Notes: generated from the letters alone by a model not told the origin. Positions 48,537 through 57,566 are shown, numbered from the stretch's first letter. The stretch is DNA of 64,000 nt from Burkholderiaceae bacterium (GCA_024235955.1 JACKLJ010000003.1:124001-188000), one strand, 5' to 3'. Numbers and translations: made by a program.

Positions 48537-49624
48537 GCACCGCCGCCCCACCCCTGGTCGACCTGCGCAGCGACACCGTCACGCGGCCCACGCCCGCCAT
48601 GCGCCAGGCCATGATGGACGCGCCGCTGGGCGACGACGTGTTCGGCGACGACCCGACGGTGAACGCCCTGCAGGCGCGCATCGCCGCCATCACCGGCAAG
48701 GAGGCGGCGCTGTTCATGCCCTCGGGCACGCAGAGCAATTTCTGCGGCATCCTGGCGCACTGCGGGCGCGGCGACGAGTACATCGTCGGCCAGCTGGCGC
48801 ACACCTACCGGTATGAAGGCGGCGGCGCCGCCGTGCTGGGCAGCGTGCAGCCGCAGCCGCTGGCGCAAGATGCGGTCGGCCGCATGCAGCTGGCGGACAT
48901 CGCCCCCGCCATCAAGCCGGACGACCCGCACTTCGCCCGCACCCGCCTGCTGTGCCTGGAAAACACCTGGAACGGCCACGTCATGCCCGACGACTACCTG
49001 CAGGGCGCGGTGGCGCTGGCGCGCGAACGCGGCCTGGCCACGCACCTGGACGGCGCGCGCCTGTTCAACGCCGCTGTCGCCTCGGCCCGGCCGGGGCAGG
49101 GCGCACTGGCACGGGCCGGCGAGATCGCCGCGCTGTTCGACAGCGTCTCCATCTGCTTCAGCAAGGGGCTGGGCGCGCCCGTGGGCTCGGCCCTGTGCGG
49201 GTCCACCGAGCTGATCGCCCGCGCCCGCCGCATCCGCAAGATGGCCGGCGGGGCGATGCGCCAGGCCGGCCTGCTGGCGGCGGCGGCGCTGCACGCGCTG
49301 GAGCACCACGTCGAGCGGCTGGCGGACGACCACGCGCTGGCCCAGCGGCTGGCGGGGGGCCTGCGCGGCGCGGAAGGCATCAGCGTGCGCTCGGCCCACA
49401 CCAATATCGTCTTCGCCGACGTGGCGGGCGAGCGCGGCCCGGCGCTGCTGGCCCACCTGCAGGCGCAGAACATCCTGGCCACCGGGCTGATCGGCCTGCG
49501 CTTCGTCACCCACCTCGACGTGGATGCCGCCGGCATCGACCGCACCGTGGCGGCCATCCGAGCCTTCTTCGGCGCGCCGGCGGCGGCGGGCGCGGCGGGT
49601 GCCGCGCCGTCAGGCCCGTACTGA
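48533..49624 (+). CDS. ltaE: Low-specificity L-threonine aldolase
   Basis: 363-residue PLP enzyme splitting threonine to glycine and acetaldehyde. LRSDTVTRPTPAMRQAM at the N-terminus and the PLP lysine K211 in ICFSKGLGAPVG identify it; HLDGARLFNAAVA is the ring-stacking region. It sits between trpG and trpD, which is not the ancestral order. Start codon overlaps the trpG stop (ATGA), so it is translationally coupled to trp genes. Confidence 0.93.
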   Translation: MSTAAPPLVDLRSDTVTRPTPAMRQAMMDAPLGDDVFGDDPTVNALQARIAAITGKEAALFMPSGTQSNFCGILAHCGRGDEYIVGQLAHTYRYEGGGAAVLGSVQPQPLAQDAVGRMQLADIAPAIKPDDPHFARTRLLCLENTWNGHVMPDDYLQGAVALARERGLATHLDGARLFNAAVASARPGQGALARAGEIAALFDSVSICFSKGLGAPVGSALCGSTELIARARRIRKMAGGAMRQAGLLAAAALHALEHHVERLADDHALAQRLAGGLRGAEGISVRSAHTNIVFADVAGERGPALLAHLQAQNILATGLIGLRFVTHLDVDAAGIDRTVAAIRAFFGAPAAAGAAGAAPSGPY

Positions 49625-49644
49625 CGGCCTTTGCGCCAGCCGCC

Positions 49645-50325
49645 ATGCCCGACGCTCACCACCTGCTGCTCTTCGTCGCCGCCGGCCTGGTGCTGAACCT
49701 GACGCCGGGGCCGGACGTGATGTTCATCGTCGCCCACGCGGTGCGGCGCGGCGCGCGCCTGGGCGTGGTGGCGGCGCTGGGCATCTCGGCCGGCTGCTGC
49801 GTGCACGTGGCGGCGGCGGCGCTGGGCGTGTCGGCGCTGCTGGCGGCCAGCGGCACGGCGTTCGGGCTGCTCAAGTGGCTGGGCGCGGCCTACCTGGTGT
49901 GGGTGGGCGTGCAGATGCTGCGTGCGGCGCTGCGCCAGAACGCTCCTGATGTGATAGCTGTCGGCACCCGTCACGAAAGGGCTGGAGGCCGATTGGATGC
50001 TGAAATTACGCCGGGCGCCGTGTTCCGCCGCGGTTTCCTGACCAACGTGCTGAACCCCAAGGTGGCGCTGTTCTTCCTGGCCTTCGTGCCGCAGTTCATC
50101 GCGCCCGGCACGGCGCACCCGGCCTGGGTGTTCCTGGCGCTGGGGCTGCTGTTCACCGTCAACGGCCTGCTGGTGTGCGCCGGCTGGGCGCTGGCGGCGG
50201 CCTGGGTGGCGCGCCGTGCCGGCGTGCTGCAGCGCACGCTGCGCTGGCTGGACGGCGTGGCCGGCGGCCTGTTCGTCGCCTTCGGGGTGCGGCTGGCGCT
50301 GGCCCGGGCGCCCGGCGCGGCCTGA
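49645..50325 (+). CDS. LysE/RhtB-family exporter with repeat-derived insertion
   Basis: 226 residues with about six hydrophobic segments, starting MPDAHHLLLFVAAGLVLNLT and containing GPDVMFIVAHAVRRGARLG, typical of RhtB exporters. In the middle cytoplasmic loop lies NAPDVIAVGTRHERAGGRLD, the translation of repeat R15. It is next to the threonine aldolase gene; threonine or homoserine is a plausible export substrate but this is inference. Confidence 0.9.
   Translation: MPDAHHLLLFVAAGLVLNLTPGPDVMFIVAHAVRRGARLGVVAALGISAGCCVHVAAAALGVSALLAASGTAFGLLKWLGAAYLVWVGVQMLRAALRQNAPDVIAVGTRHERAGGRLDAEITPGAVFRRGFLTNVLNPKVALFFLAFVPQFIAPGTAHPAWVFLALGLLFTVNGLLVCAGWALAAAWVARRAGVLQRTLRWLDGVAGGLFVAFGVRLALARAPGAA
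49941..50008 (+). repeat. Interspersed repeat copy R15, inside the LysE-type gene
   Basis: Sense orientation: GCTCCTGATGTG, ATAGCTGTCGGCACCCG, centre TCACGAAA, GGGCTGGAGGCCGATTGG and TGCTGAAATT. Frame ATA GCT GTC GGC ACC CGT, the same as R5 and R9. Confidence 0.9.
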
Positions 50326-50363
50326 GGGTTTATCGTTCCATCTTTCCGCAAGCGAAGAAGACC

Positions 50364-51401
50364 ATGTCCATCACCCCCCAGGAGGCGCTGCAGCGCACCA
50401 TCGAGCACCGCGAGATCTTCCACGACGAGATGCTGCACCTGATGCGCCTCATCATGAACGGCGAGATCTCGCCGCTGATGGTGGCGGCCATCACCACCGG
50501 CCTGCGGGTGAAGAAGGAAACCATCGGCGAGATCACCGCCGCCGCGCAGGTGATGCGCGAGCTGTCCACCAAGGTGCACGTGGCCGACCGCACCCACCTG
50601 GTGGACGTGGTGGGCACCGGCGGCGACGGCTCGCACACCTTCAACATCAGCACCTGCTCGATGTTCGTGGCCGCGGCGGCGGGCGCCAAGGTGGCCAAGC
50701 ACGGCGGGCGCAGCGTGTCCAGCAAGTCGGGCAGCGCCGACGTGCTGGAGGCACTGGGCCTGCCGTTGAACCTCAAGCCCGAGCAGATCGCCCGCTGTGT
50801 GGCGGAGACCGGCGTGGGCTTCATGTTCGCGCCCAACCACCACCCGGCCATGAAGAACGTGGCGCCGATCCGCAAGGAGATGGGCGTGAAGACCATCTTC
50901 AACATCCTGGGGCCGCTCACCAACCCGGCCGGCGCGCCCAACATCCTGATGGGCGTGTTCCACCCGGATCTGGTGGGCATCCAGGTGCGCGCGCTGCAAC
51001 GCCTGGGCGCCGAGCACGCGGTGGTGGTGTACGGCCGCGACGGCATGGACGAGGTCAGCCTGGGCGCCGCCACCCTGGTGGGCGAGCTGAAGAACGGCGA
51101 GATCACCGAGTACGAGATCCACCCCGAGGATTTCGGCCTGCAGATGATGAGCAACCGCAGCATCCGGGTGGAGACGCCCGAGCAGTCGCTGGCCATGCTG
51201 CGCGGCGTGCTGGCGGGCGATGAAGGCCCGGCCAAGGACATCGTCGTGCTGAACGCCGGCGCCACCCTGTACGCCGCCGGCGTGGCGCCGGACCTGCCGG
51301 ACGGCCTCGCCCGCGCGCGCCAGGCCATCGAATCCGGTTCCGCCCAGGCCAAGTTGGAGCAGGTGGTGGCGCTGGCGCAGCAGCTCGCCAGGGCCGCCTG
51401 A
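50364..51401 (+). CDS. trpD: Anthranilate phosphoribosyltransferase
   Basis: 345 residues; adds the phosphoribosyl group to anthranilate. The glycine-rich phosphate loop DVVGTGGDGSHTFNIST (about 75-91) and KHGGRSVSSKSGSADVLEALG are intact. Start at 50364 (MSITPQEALQRTIEHREIF). It follows the exporter gene by 38 bp. Confidence 0.97.
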   Translation: MSITPQEALQRTIEHREIFHDEMLHLMRLIMNGEISPLMVAAITTGLRVKKETIGEITAAAQVMRELSTKVHVADRTHLVDVVGTGGDGSHTFNISTCSMFVAAAAGAKVAKHGGRSVSSKSGSADVLEALGLPLNLKPEQIARCVAETGVGFMFAPNHHPAMKNVAPIRKEMGVKTIFNILGPLTNPAGAPNILMGVFHPDLVGIQVRALQRLGAEHAVVVYGRDGMDEVSLGAATLVGELKNGEITEYEIHPEDFGLQMMSNRSIRVETPEQSLAMLRGVLAGDEGPAKDIVVLNAGATLYAAGVAPDLPDGLARARQAIESGSAQAKLEQVVALAQQLARAA

Positions 51402-51414
51402 GCCGGCATCGGCC

Positions 51415-51567
51415 ATGTCCGCCATCTGGCACGATTCCGGCACCTGGATCGCCCTGGGCGTGACGCTGGTGACCCTGGTGGCGGCCGTGGCGATGCACCG
51501 GATTTTCGTCAAGATACTGAAGGAGCCCGCGCCCGAAGAGCGCGAGCAGCTACAAAAAGATGAGTAA
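51415..51567 (+). CDS. Small single-pass membrane peptide between trpD and trpC
   Basis: 50 codons: MSAIWHDSGTWIALGVTLVT, then a hydrophobic stretch to about residue 29 (one membrane helix), then a basic-acidic tail ending REQLQKDE. It starts 13 bp after trpD and its last codons overlap the trpC start by 8 bp, so it is in the operon. No family is recognised. The C-terminal QLQKDE is encoded by the repeat remnant R16, as QLQK-like residues are in rpe. Confidence 0.6.
   Translation: MSAIWHDSGTWIALGVTLVTLVAAVAMHRIFVKILKEPAPEEREQLQKDE
51546..51564 (+). repeat. Partial repeat R16 (left arm only)
   Basis: CAGCTACAAAAAGATGAG matches the alternative left arm seen in R5 and R12 and then stops. The ATG within it (51560-51562) is the trpC start codon. 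Confidence 0.5.
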
Positions 51568-52372
51568 CGTCCTGGACAAGATCGTCGCCGTCAAGCGCGA
51601 GGAAGTGGCGGCGGCGCAGAAGAAGCTGCCGCTGGCCGAGGTGCGCGCCGACGCCGAGAGCCGCGTGCTCACGCGCGACTTCGTGGGCGCGCTGCGCGCC
51701 AAGGTGGCCGCGGGGCAAGCCGCGGTGATTGCCGAGGTCAAGAAGGCCAGCCCGAGCAAGGGCGTGATCCGGGCTGATTTCGTGCCGGCCGACATCGCCC
51801 AGAGCTACGCCATCGGCAACACCGATGCCGGCGGCAAGGTGAGCGCGGCCTGCCTGTCGGTGCTGACCGACCGGCAGTTCTTCCAGGGCAGCCCGGATTA
51901 CCTGAAGCAGGCGCGCGCCAGCTGCAACCTGCCGGTGCTGCGCAAGGACTTCATGGTCGATCCCTACCAGATCTACGAATCGCGCGCCATGGGGGCCGAC
52001 TGCATCCTGCTCATCGCCGCCTGCCTGTCCGATGCCCAGATGGCCGAGCTCGAGGCCATTGCCCTCGGCCTCGATATGGCCGTGCTGGTGGAAGTGCACG
52101 ACGGCGCCGAGCTGCAGCGCGCGCTCAAGCTCAAGACCCCGCTGGTGGGCATCAACAACCGTGACCTGCGCAGCTTCGACGTGCGCCTGGAAACCACGCT
52201 GGACCTGCTGCCCGAGGTGCCTGCCGAGCGCCTGCTGGTCACCGAAAGCGGCATCGCCACCCGCGCCGACGTGCAGCGCCTGCGCGCCGCCGGCGTGCAC
52301 GCCTTCCTGGTCGGCGAAACCTTCATGCGCGCGCCCGAGCCCGGCGAGGCGCTGGCGGCGCTGTTTGCCTGA
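51560..52372 (+). CDS. trpC: Indole-3-glycerol phosphate synthase
   Basis: 270-residue TIM barrel closing the indole ring. VIAEVKKASPSKGVIRADFVP, LPVLRKDFMVDPYQIYESR and LVGINNRDLRSFDV carry the catalytic lysines, glutamates and asparagine. The start codon lies in the repeat remnant R16. It is the last trp gene of this cluster; trpF, trpB and trpA are elsewhere. Confidence 0.97.
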   Translation: MSNVLDKIVAVKREEVAAAQKKLPLAEVRADAESRVLTRDFVGALRAKVAAGQAAVIAEVKKASPSKGVIRADFVPADIAQSYAIGNTDAGGKVSAACLSVLTDRQFFQGSPDYLKQARASCNLPVLRKDFMVDPYQIYESRAMGADCILLIAACLSDAQMAELEAIALGLDMAVLVEVHDGAELQRALKLKTPLVGINNRDLRSFDVRLETTLDLLPEVPAERLLVTESGIATRADVQRLRAAGVHAFLVGETFMRAPEPGEALAALFA

Positions 52373-52384
52373 CGACGGTAGTCG

Positions 52385-52453
52385 AATTGCTATTGATGGT
52401 GTAGCTGTCTGCGGCCGTCCTGCATGGGCTGGAGGCCGATTTGGTGCTGAAAA
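52385..52453 (+). repeat. Interspersed repeat copy R17
   Basis: AATTGCTATTGATGG, TGTAGCTGTCTGCGGCCG, a variable centre, GGGCTGGAGGCCGATTTGG and TGCTGAAAA. Directly upstream of R18 in the same orientation, 12 bp after the trpC stop. Confidence 0.92.
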
Positions 52454-52500
52454 TCCCGCTCCTGCAGCGCTGACACCTTGCTCTTGGCTGGGTGGCCCGG

Positions 52501-52569
52501 ATCGCTTCTTTATTCATAGCTGCCTGCGCCCGTCAGATAAGGGCTGGAGACCGATTTGATGCTTGAAAC
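52501..52569 (+). repeat. Interspersed repeat copy R18, supplies the ung start
   Basis: ATCGCTTCTTTATTC, ATAGCTGCCTGCGCCCG, centre TCAGATAA, GGGCTGGAGACCGATTTGA and TGCTTGAAA. The ATG at 52559-52561 in the right arm starts ung, and GGAG ~9 nt earlier in the same arm can act as its ribosome binding site. Confidence 0.92.
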
Positions 52570-53329
52570 TGGTGCGCCGCAGCCAGCGGCGCTGCACGAC
52601 TGGCCCGGCGACCTGGCGCCGCTGGCGGGCGGCTGGGGGCCGGTGGTCGGCGCCTTCCTGGCCTCGCCGGCCGGCCAGGCGCTGGATCGGCAGTTGCGCG
52701 CCCGGCTGGCGGCTGGCGCCACCGTCTACCCGCCCCAACCCTGGCGCGCGCTGGCGCTCACACCGCCGCAGCGGGTGAAGGTGGTGATCCTGGGTCAGGA
52801 CCCGTACCACGGGCCCGGCCAGGCCACGGGCCTGGCGTTCGACGTGCCGCCCGGCGTGCGCACGCCGCCGAGCCTGCGCAACATCTTCAAGGAGCTGGCG
52901 CGCAGCTGCGGCCGCCCGCCGGTCACGGGCGCCGGCCTGCTGGCGCACTGGGCCCGCCAGGGCGTGCTGCTGCTCAACACCAGCCTGACGGTGGAGGCGG
53001 GCCAGGCCGCCAGCCACGCCCGGCTGGGCTGGCAGACGCTCACCGACGCCGTGCTGGCGCACCTGGCCGCCCACCCGGCACCGCGCGCCTACCTGCTGTG
53101 GGGCGCGCACGCCCAGGCTCGCGCGCCCAGGGCGCAGCCAGGCGTGCCGCAACTGGTGCTCACGGCCAACCACCCCTCGCCGCTGTCCGCGCTGCGGCCG
53201 CCCGAGCCCTTCATCGGCTGCGACCATTTCCGCAAGGCCAACGCCTTCCTGGTGGCCCAGGGGCAGACGCCGGTTGACTGGCTGGGCGAGCACCTGGAGG
53301 ACAGGCCGGCGCAGGGCGCCGCGGCCTGA
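52559..53329 (+). CDS. ung: Uracil-DNA glycosylase
   Basis: 256 residues; removes uracil from DNA. The catalytic GQDPYHGPGQATGLAFDVP and the C-terminal HPSPLSALRPPEPFIGCDHF motifs are intact. The N-terminal ~30 residues (LETGAPQPAALHDWPGDL) vary in the family, and the first codons come from repeat R18. Ung follows trpC in many betaproteobacteria. Confidence 0.95.
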   Translation: MLETGAPQPAALHDWPGDLAPLAGGWGPVVGAFLASPAGQALDRQLRARLAAGATVYPPQPWRALALTPPQRVKVVILGQDPYHGPGQATGLAFDVPPGVRTPPSLRNIFKELARSCGRPPVTGAGLLAHWARQGVLLLNTSLTVEAGQAASHARLGWQTLTDAVLAHLAAHPAPRAYLLWGAHAQARAPRAQPGVPQLVLTANHPSPLSALRPPEPFIGCDHFRKANAFLVAQGQTPVDWLGEHLEDRPAQGAAA

Positions 53330-53355
53330 GGGCTGCCGGCTTGCCGGGAGCCCTC
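53328..53355 (+). terminator. Stem-loop after ung
   Basis: Arms 53328-53334 and 53349-53355 (GAGGGCT/AGCCCTC) enclose a further CCGGC/GCCGG stem, 12 pairs with one G-G mismatch and a TT loop. Followed by ATTTGG, so a weak T tract. Its 3' half overlaps the -35 region of the tRNA promoter. Confidence 0.65.
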
Positions 53356-53370
53356 ATTTGGTGGCATAAT
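53341..53370 (+). promoter_or_regulatory. Candidate promoter of the tRNA-tuf operon
   Basis: TTGCCG at 53341-53346 and CATAAT at 53365-53370 with 18 bp spacing, 15 bp before the first tRNA. The position is right for a stable-RNA promoter. Confidence 0.6.
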
Positions 53371-53385
53371 CCAAGGTTCTCTGCC

Positions 53386-53471
53386 GGAGAGGTGGCCGAG
53401 TGGTTAATGGCAGCAGACTGTAAATCTGCCGGTTTACACCTACGCTGGTTCGAATCCAGCCCTCTCCACCA
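53386..53471 (+). tRNA. tRNA-Tyr (GTA)
   Basis: 86 nt with a long variable arm, as class II tRNAs have. Acceptor GGAGAGG pairs with CCTCTCC, discriminator A, encoded CCA. The anticodon loop CTGTAAA shows GTA. First of a Tyr-Gly-Thr-tuf-Trp set. Confidence 0.97.
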
Positions 53472-53575
53472 GCAGATAAGTTGTCGAAGCGTACCGGTCG
53501 GTGGCTGCGGGCAACGGGAGCGCTCCAGCTGGGCGGCCCGGCGCCGGCAATCCAGGCGGTGGGACGGCTTGGTTC

Positions 53576-53649
53576 GCGGGAGTAGTTCAATGGTAGAACC
53601 TTAGCCTTCCAAGCTAATGACGCGGGTTCGATTCCCGTCTCCCGCTCCA
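53576..53649 (+). tRNA. tRNA-Gly (TCC)
   Basis: 74 nt. Acceptor GCGGGAG pairs with CTCCCGC, encoded CCA; anticodon stem TTAGC/GCTAA with loop CTTCCAA gives TCC. Confidence 0.97.
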
Positions 53650-53678
53650 GCTTCGCGGTAGACAACGAACGGTTTATC

Positions 53679-53753
<75 letters not shown>

Positions 53754-53829
53754 GATTGGCGCAGCGCTCCGGGTGGGGCGTCTGCGCCGTTGACATGTGA
53801 TTTAGGTTGATTTTTTCGGAGTCGAAGAA

Positions 53830-55020
<1,191 letters not shown>

Positions 55021-55045
55021 TCGCTGATCGCAAGGGATTGGCCGA

Positions 55046-55121
55046 AGGGGTATAGCTCAATTGGCAGAGCGTCGGTCTCCAAAACCGAAGGTTGGGGGTT
55101 CGATTCCCTCTGCCCCTGCCA
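55046..55121 (+). tRNA. tRNA-Trp (CCA)
   Basis: 76 nt. Acceptor AGGGGTA pairs with TGCCCCT, discriminator G, encoded CCA; anticodon loop CTCCAAA gives CCA. Lies between tuf and secE, a common bacterial position. Confidence 0.97.
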
Positions 55122-55150
55122 CCTGAATCCAGGTGTCCGGCTCCCCGCAA

Positions 55151-55178
55151 AAGCCCGCCAAAATCGCTTGGCGGGCTT
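55151..55178 (+). terminator. Stem-loop between tRNA-Trp and secE
   Basis: Perfect 11-bp stem (AAGCCCGCCAA with TTGGCGGGCTT) around a 6-nt loop. No T run follows, so it is a partial terminator or processing signal that separates tRNA-tuf from secE-nusG. A small CACCTG/CAGGTG hairpin overlaps the tRNA 3' end at 55120-55135. Confidence 0.55.
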
Positions 55179-55238
55179 GCGCGTCTGAATGGATTTGATT
55201 TTTCGTCGCCTCTGGCGGCGACATGGAACAACGCCGTT

Positions 55239-55622
55239 ATGGCAAGCACGCAAGTTGAAACCGTAAGCTCGGGCGCCGACAAGGTGCGGCTGGTCCTGGT
55301 GGGCCTGCTGGTCATCGGCGCCCTGGCGGCTTTCTACCTTCTGTCCAAGGAAGGCCCGGTCGCCCAGTGGGGTGGCCTGGTGGCGGGCCTGGTGCTGGCA
55401 GCGGTCGTATTCTTCACCGCCGAAACCGGCAAGCGGCTGATCGGCTTCGGCCGCGATTCCTGGCGCGAAGTCAAGAAGGTGGTGTGGCCGACCCGCAAGG
55501 AGGCCATGCAGACCACCGCCTTCGTGTTCGCCTTCGCGGTGGTGATGGCGCTGTTCCTGTGGATGACCGACAAGACGCTCGAATGGGTCTTCTATGACCT
55601 GATTCTGGGCTGGAGAAAGTGA
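55239..55622 (+). CDS. secE: Preprotein translocase subunit SecE
   Basis: 127 residues, the three-helix form as in E. coli. Two N-terminal helices (LVLVGLLVIGALAAFYLL and GLVAGLVLAAVVFFTA) precede the conserved EVKKVVWPTRKEAMQTT amphipathic segment and the last helix. Start at 55239 (MASTQVETVSS). Its stop is two bases before the nusG ATG. Confidence 0.95.
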   Translation: MASTQVETVSSGADKVRLVLVGLLVIGALAAFYLLSKEGPVAQWGGLVAGLVLAAVVFFTAETGKRLIGFGRDSWREVKKVVWPTRKEAMQTTAFVFAFAVVMALFLWMTDKTLEWVFYDLILGWRK

Positions 55623-55624
55623 AC

Positions 55625-56203
55625 ATGTCCGACGTGGCGAGCGAAGCGGCCGTGCCCGCATCGAACAACCCCGACATGAAGTGGTATGTCGTGCACGCCT
55701 ACTCCGGCATGGAGAAGGCGGTGGAGCGCAACATCCTCGAGCGCATCAACCGCGCCGGCATGCAGGGCAAGTTCGGTCGCATCATGGTGCCGACGGAAGA
55801 GGTGGTCGAGGTCAAGAATGGCCAGAAGCGCACCACCGAGCGCAAGTTCTTCCCGGGCTATGTGCTGGTCGAGATGGTGATGGACGACGAGACCTGGCAC
55901 CTGGTGAAGCACACCAACAAGGTGACGGGCTTCGTGGGCGGTGCCAAGAACCGTCCGGCGCCCATCTCCGAGGACGATGTGATGAAGATCGTCCACCAGA
56001 TGCAGGAAGGCACGGACAAGCCGCGCCACAAGGTCGAGTTCGAGGTGGGCGAGTACGTCCGCGTCAAGGAAGGCCCGTTCACCGACTTCAACGGTACCGT
56101 GGAAGAGGTGAACTACGAGAAGAGCAAGCTGCGCGTGTCGGTGACCATCTTCGGTCGTGCCACGCCGGTGGAACTGGAGTTCGGCCAGGTCGAGAAGGCC
56201 TGA
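55625..56203 (+). CDS. nusG: Transcription termination/antitermination factor NusG
   Basis: 192 residues. The NGN domain begins KWYVVHAYSGMEKAVERNI; the KOW domain near the C-terminus has VRVKEGPFTDFNGTVEEV. A short acidic, alanine-rich tail precedes the core. Start chosen at the ATG 55625 (a GTG six bases earlier overlaps secE). Couples RNA polymerase to ribosomes and Rho. Confidence 0.96.
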   Translation: MSDVASEAAVPASNNPDMKWYVVHAYSGMEKAVERNILERINRAGMQGKFGRIMVPTEEVVEVKNGQKRTTERKFFPGYVLVEMVMDDETWHLVKHTNKVTGFVGGAKNRPAPISEDDVMKIVHQMQEGTDKPRHKVEFEVGEYVRVKEGPFTDFNGTVEEVNYEKSKLRVSVTIFGRATPVELEFGQVEKA

Positions 56204-56231
56204 TTCCGGCGCAGCAAGTTTTGGCGCTTTC

Positions 56232-56260
56232 GCGACTCGGCGCCCACTAAGCAGAGTCGC
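56232..56260 (+). promoter_or_regulatory. Stem-loop in the rplK leader
   Basis: GCGACTC (56232-56238) and GAGTCGC (56254-56260) form a 7-bp stem with a 15-nt loop, 60 bp before rplK. L1 represses the rplKA message in enterobacteria at a site in this leader; the position fits but the L1 recognition loop was not matched. Confidence 0.4.
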
Positions 56261-56320
56261 ACCAACCCCGGGGAGCCTGGCACAGCGTCCAGGCGTTAGT
56301 ACCCGCAAGGAGAAACGAAG

Positions 56321-56752
56321 ATGGCGAAGAAAATCGTCGGCTTCATCAAGCTGCAAGTGCCAGCTGGTAAGGCCAACCCGTCGCCGCCGATTGGCCCTGC
56401 ACTGGGTCAGCGCGGTCTGAACATCATGGAGTTCTGCAAGGCGTTCAACGCCCAGACCCAGGGCGTCGAGCCTGGTCTGCCGCTGCCGGTGGTGATCACC
56501 GCGTTCGCGGACAAGAGCTTCACGTTCATCATCAAGACGCCGCCGGCGACCACGCTGATCAAGAAGGCGATCAAGCTGGACAAGGGCTCCAGCAAGCCGC
56601 ACACCGACAAGGTGGGCAAGATCACCCGAGCCCAGCTCGAGGAGATCGCCAAGACCAAGATGAAGGACATGACGGCCGCCGACCTGGACGCTGCCGTGCG
56701 CACCATCGCCGGCTCGGCCCGTTCGATGGGCGTGACCGTGGAGGGCGTGTGA
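56321..56752 (+). CDS. rplK: Ribosomal protein L11
   Basis: 143 residues of the GTPase-associated centre, needed for RelA activation. Starts MAKKIVGFIKLQVPAGKANP; the proline-rich PPIGPALGQRGLNIMEFCK and C-terminal RNA-binding GSARSMGVTVEG match. A strong AAGGAG precedes it. Confidence 0.98.
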   Translation: MAKKIVGFIKLQVPAGKANPSPPIGPALGQRGLNIMEFCKAFNAQTQGVEPGLPLPVVITAFADKSFTFIIKTPPATTLIKKAIKLDKGSSKPHTDKVGKITRAQLEEIAKTKMKDMTAADLDAAVRTIAGSARSMGVTVEGV

Positions 56753-56753
56753 C

Positions 56754-57449
56754 ATGGCCAAGCTGACCAAGAAACAGAAAGCGCAACAGGGCAAGATCGA
56801 CAGCACCAAGCTGTACGCGCTGGCCGACGCCCTGACGCTGGTGAAAGAGAGCGCCACCGCCAAGTTCGACGAGTCGATCGACGTCGCCGTGCAGCTGGGC
56901 GTGGACGCCAAGAAGTCCGACCAGGTGGTGCGTGGCGCCGTGGTGCTGCCCAACGGCACCGGCAAGACCAAGCGTGTCGCGGTGTTCGCCCAGGGCGCCA
57001 AGGCCGAGGAAGCCAAGGCCGCTGGTGCCGACATTGTCGGCATGGACGATCTGGCTGCTCAGGTGAAGGCCGGCGACATGCCGTTCGATGTGGTGATCGC
57101 CGCGCCCGACGCGATGCGCGTGGTGGGTACGCTGGGCCAGATCCTGGGGCCGCGCGGCCTGATGCCGAACCCCAAGGTCGGCACCGTGACGCCCGACGTG
57201 GCCACCGCGGTGAAGAACGCCAAGGCTGGTCAGGTGCAGTTCCGCGTCGACAAGGCCGGCATCGTGCACGGCACCATCGGCCGCCGTTCGTTCGACAACG
57301 ACAAGCTGCAGGGCAACCTGGCGGCACTGGTCGATGCGCTGAACAAGGCCAAGCCGGCCACCAGCAAGGGTGTGTACCTGCGCAAGGTGGCGGTGTCCAG
57401 CACCATGGGTGTCGGCGTGCGCGTCGACACGCAGACGATTACGGCCTGA
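56754..57449 (+). CDS. rplA: Ribosomal protein L1
   Basis: 231-residue protein of the L1 stalk and likely translational repressor of rplKA. GPRGLMPNPKVGTVTPDV and FRVDKAGIVHGTIGR are the signature regions. Begins one base after rplK. Confidence 0.98.
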   Translation: MAKLTKKQKAQQGKIDSTKLYALADALTLVKESATAKFDESIDVAVQLGVDAKKSDQVVRGAVVLPNGTGKTKRVAVFAQGAKAEEAKAAGADIVGMDDLAAQVKAGDMPFDVVIAAPDAMRVVGTLGQILGPRGLMPNPKVGTVTPDVATAVKNAKAGQVQFRVDKAGIVHGTIGRRSFDNDKLQGNLAALVDALNKAKPATSKGVYLRKVAVSSTMGVGVRVDTQTITA

Positions 57450-57566
57450 CGGCCGTCGTGAGATTCAGCGCTTGCCGCAAGGTGGGCGCCGATGTGGTGG
57501 GCCAGGGCGTCTCTCGCGAGTCGCACTGGGTCATCCAAGACCGCTGGCGCACGGTGTGCCGTGTTT

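Noticed and set aside
38937..53329. The region as a genomic island or prophage
   Set aside because: No integrase, transposase, tRNA-attachment duplication or shift in base composition was visible; only gene order suggests insertions.
53790..53829. TTGACA upstream of tuf as a promoter
   Set aside because: A perfect -35 hexamer is there, but no -10-like sequence lies 16-18 bp downstream; tuf is better explained by read-through from the tRNA promoter.
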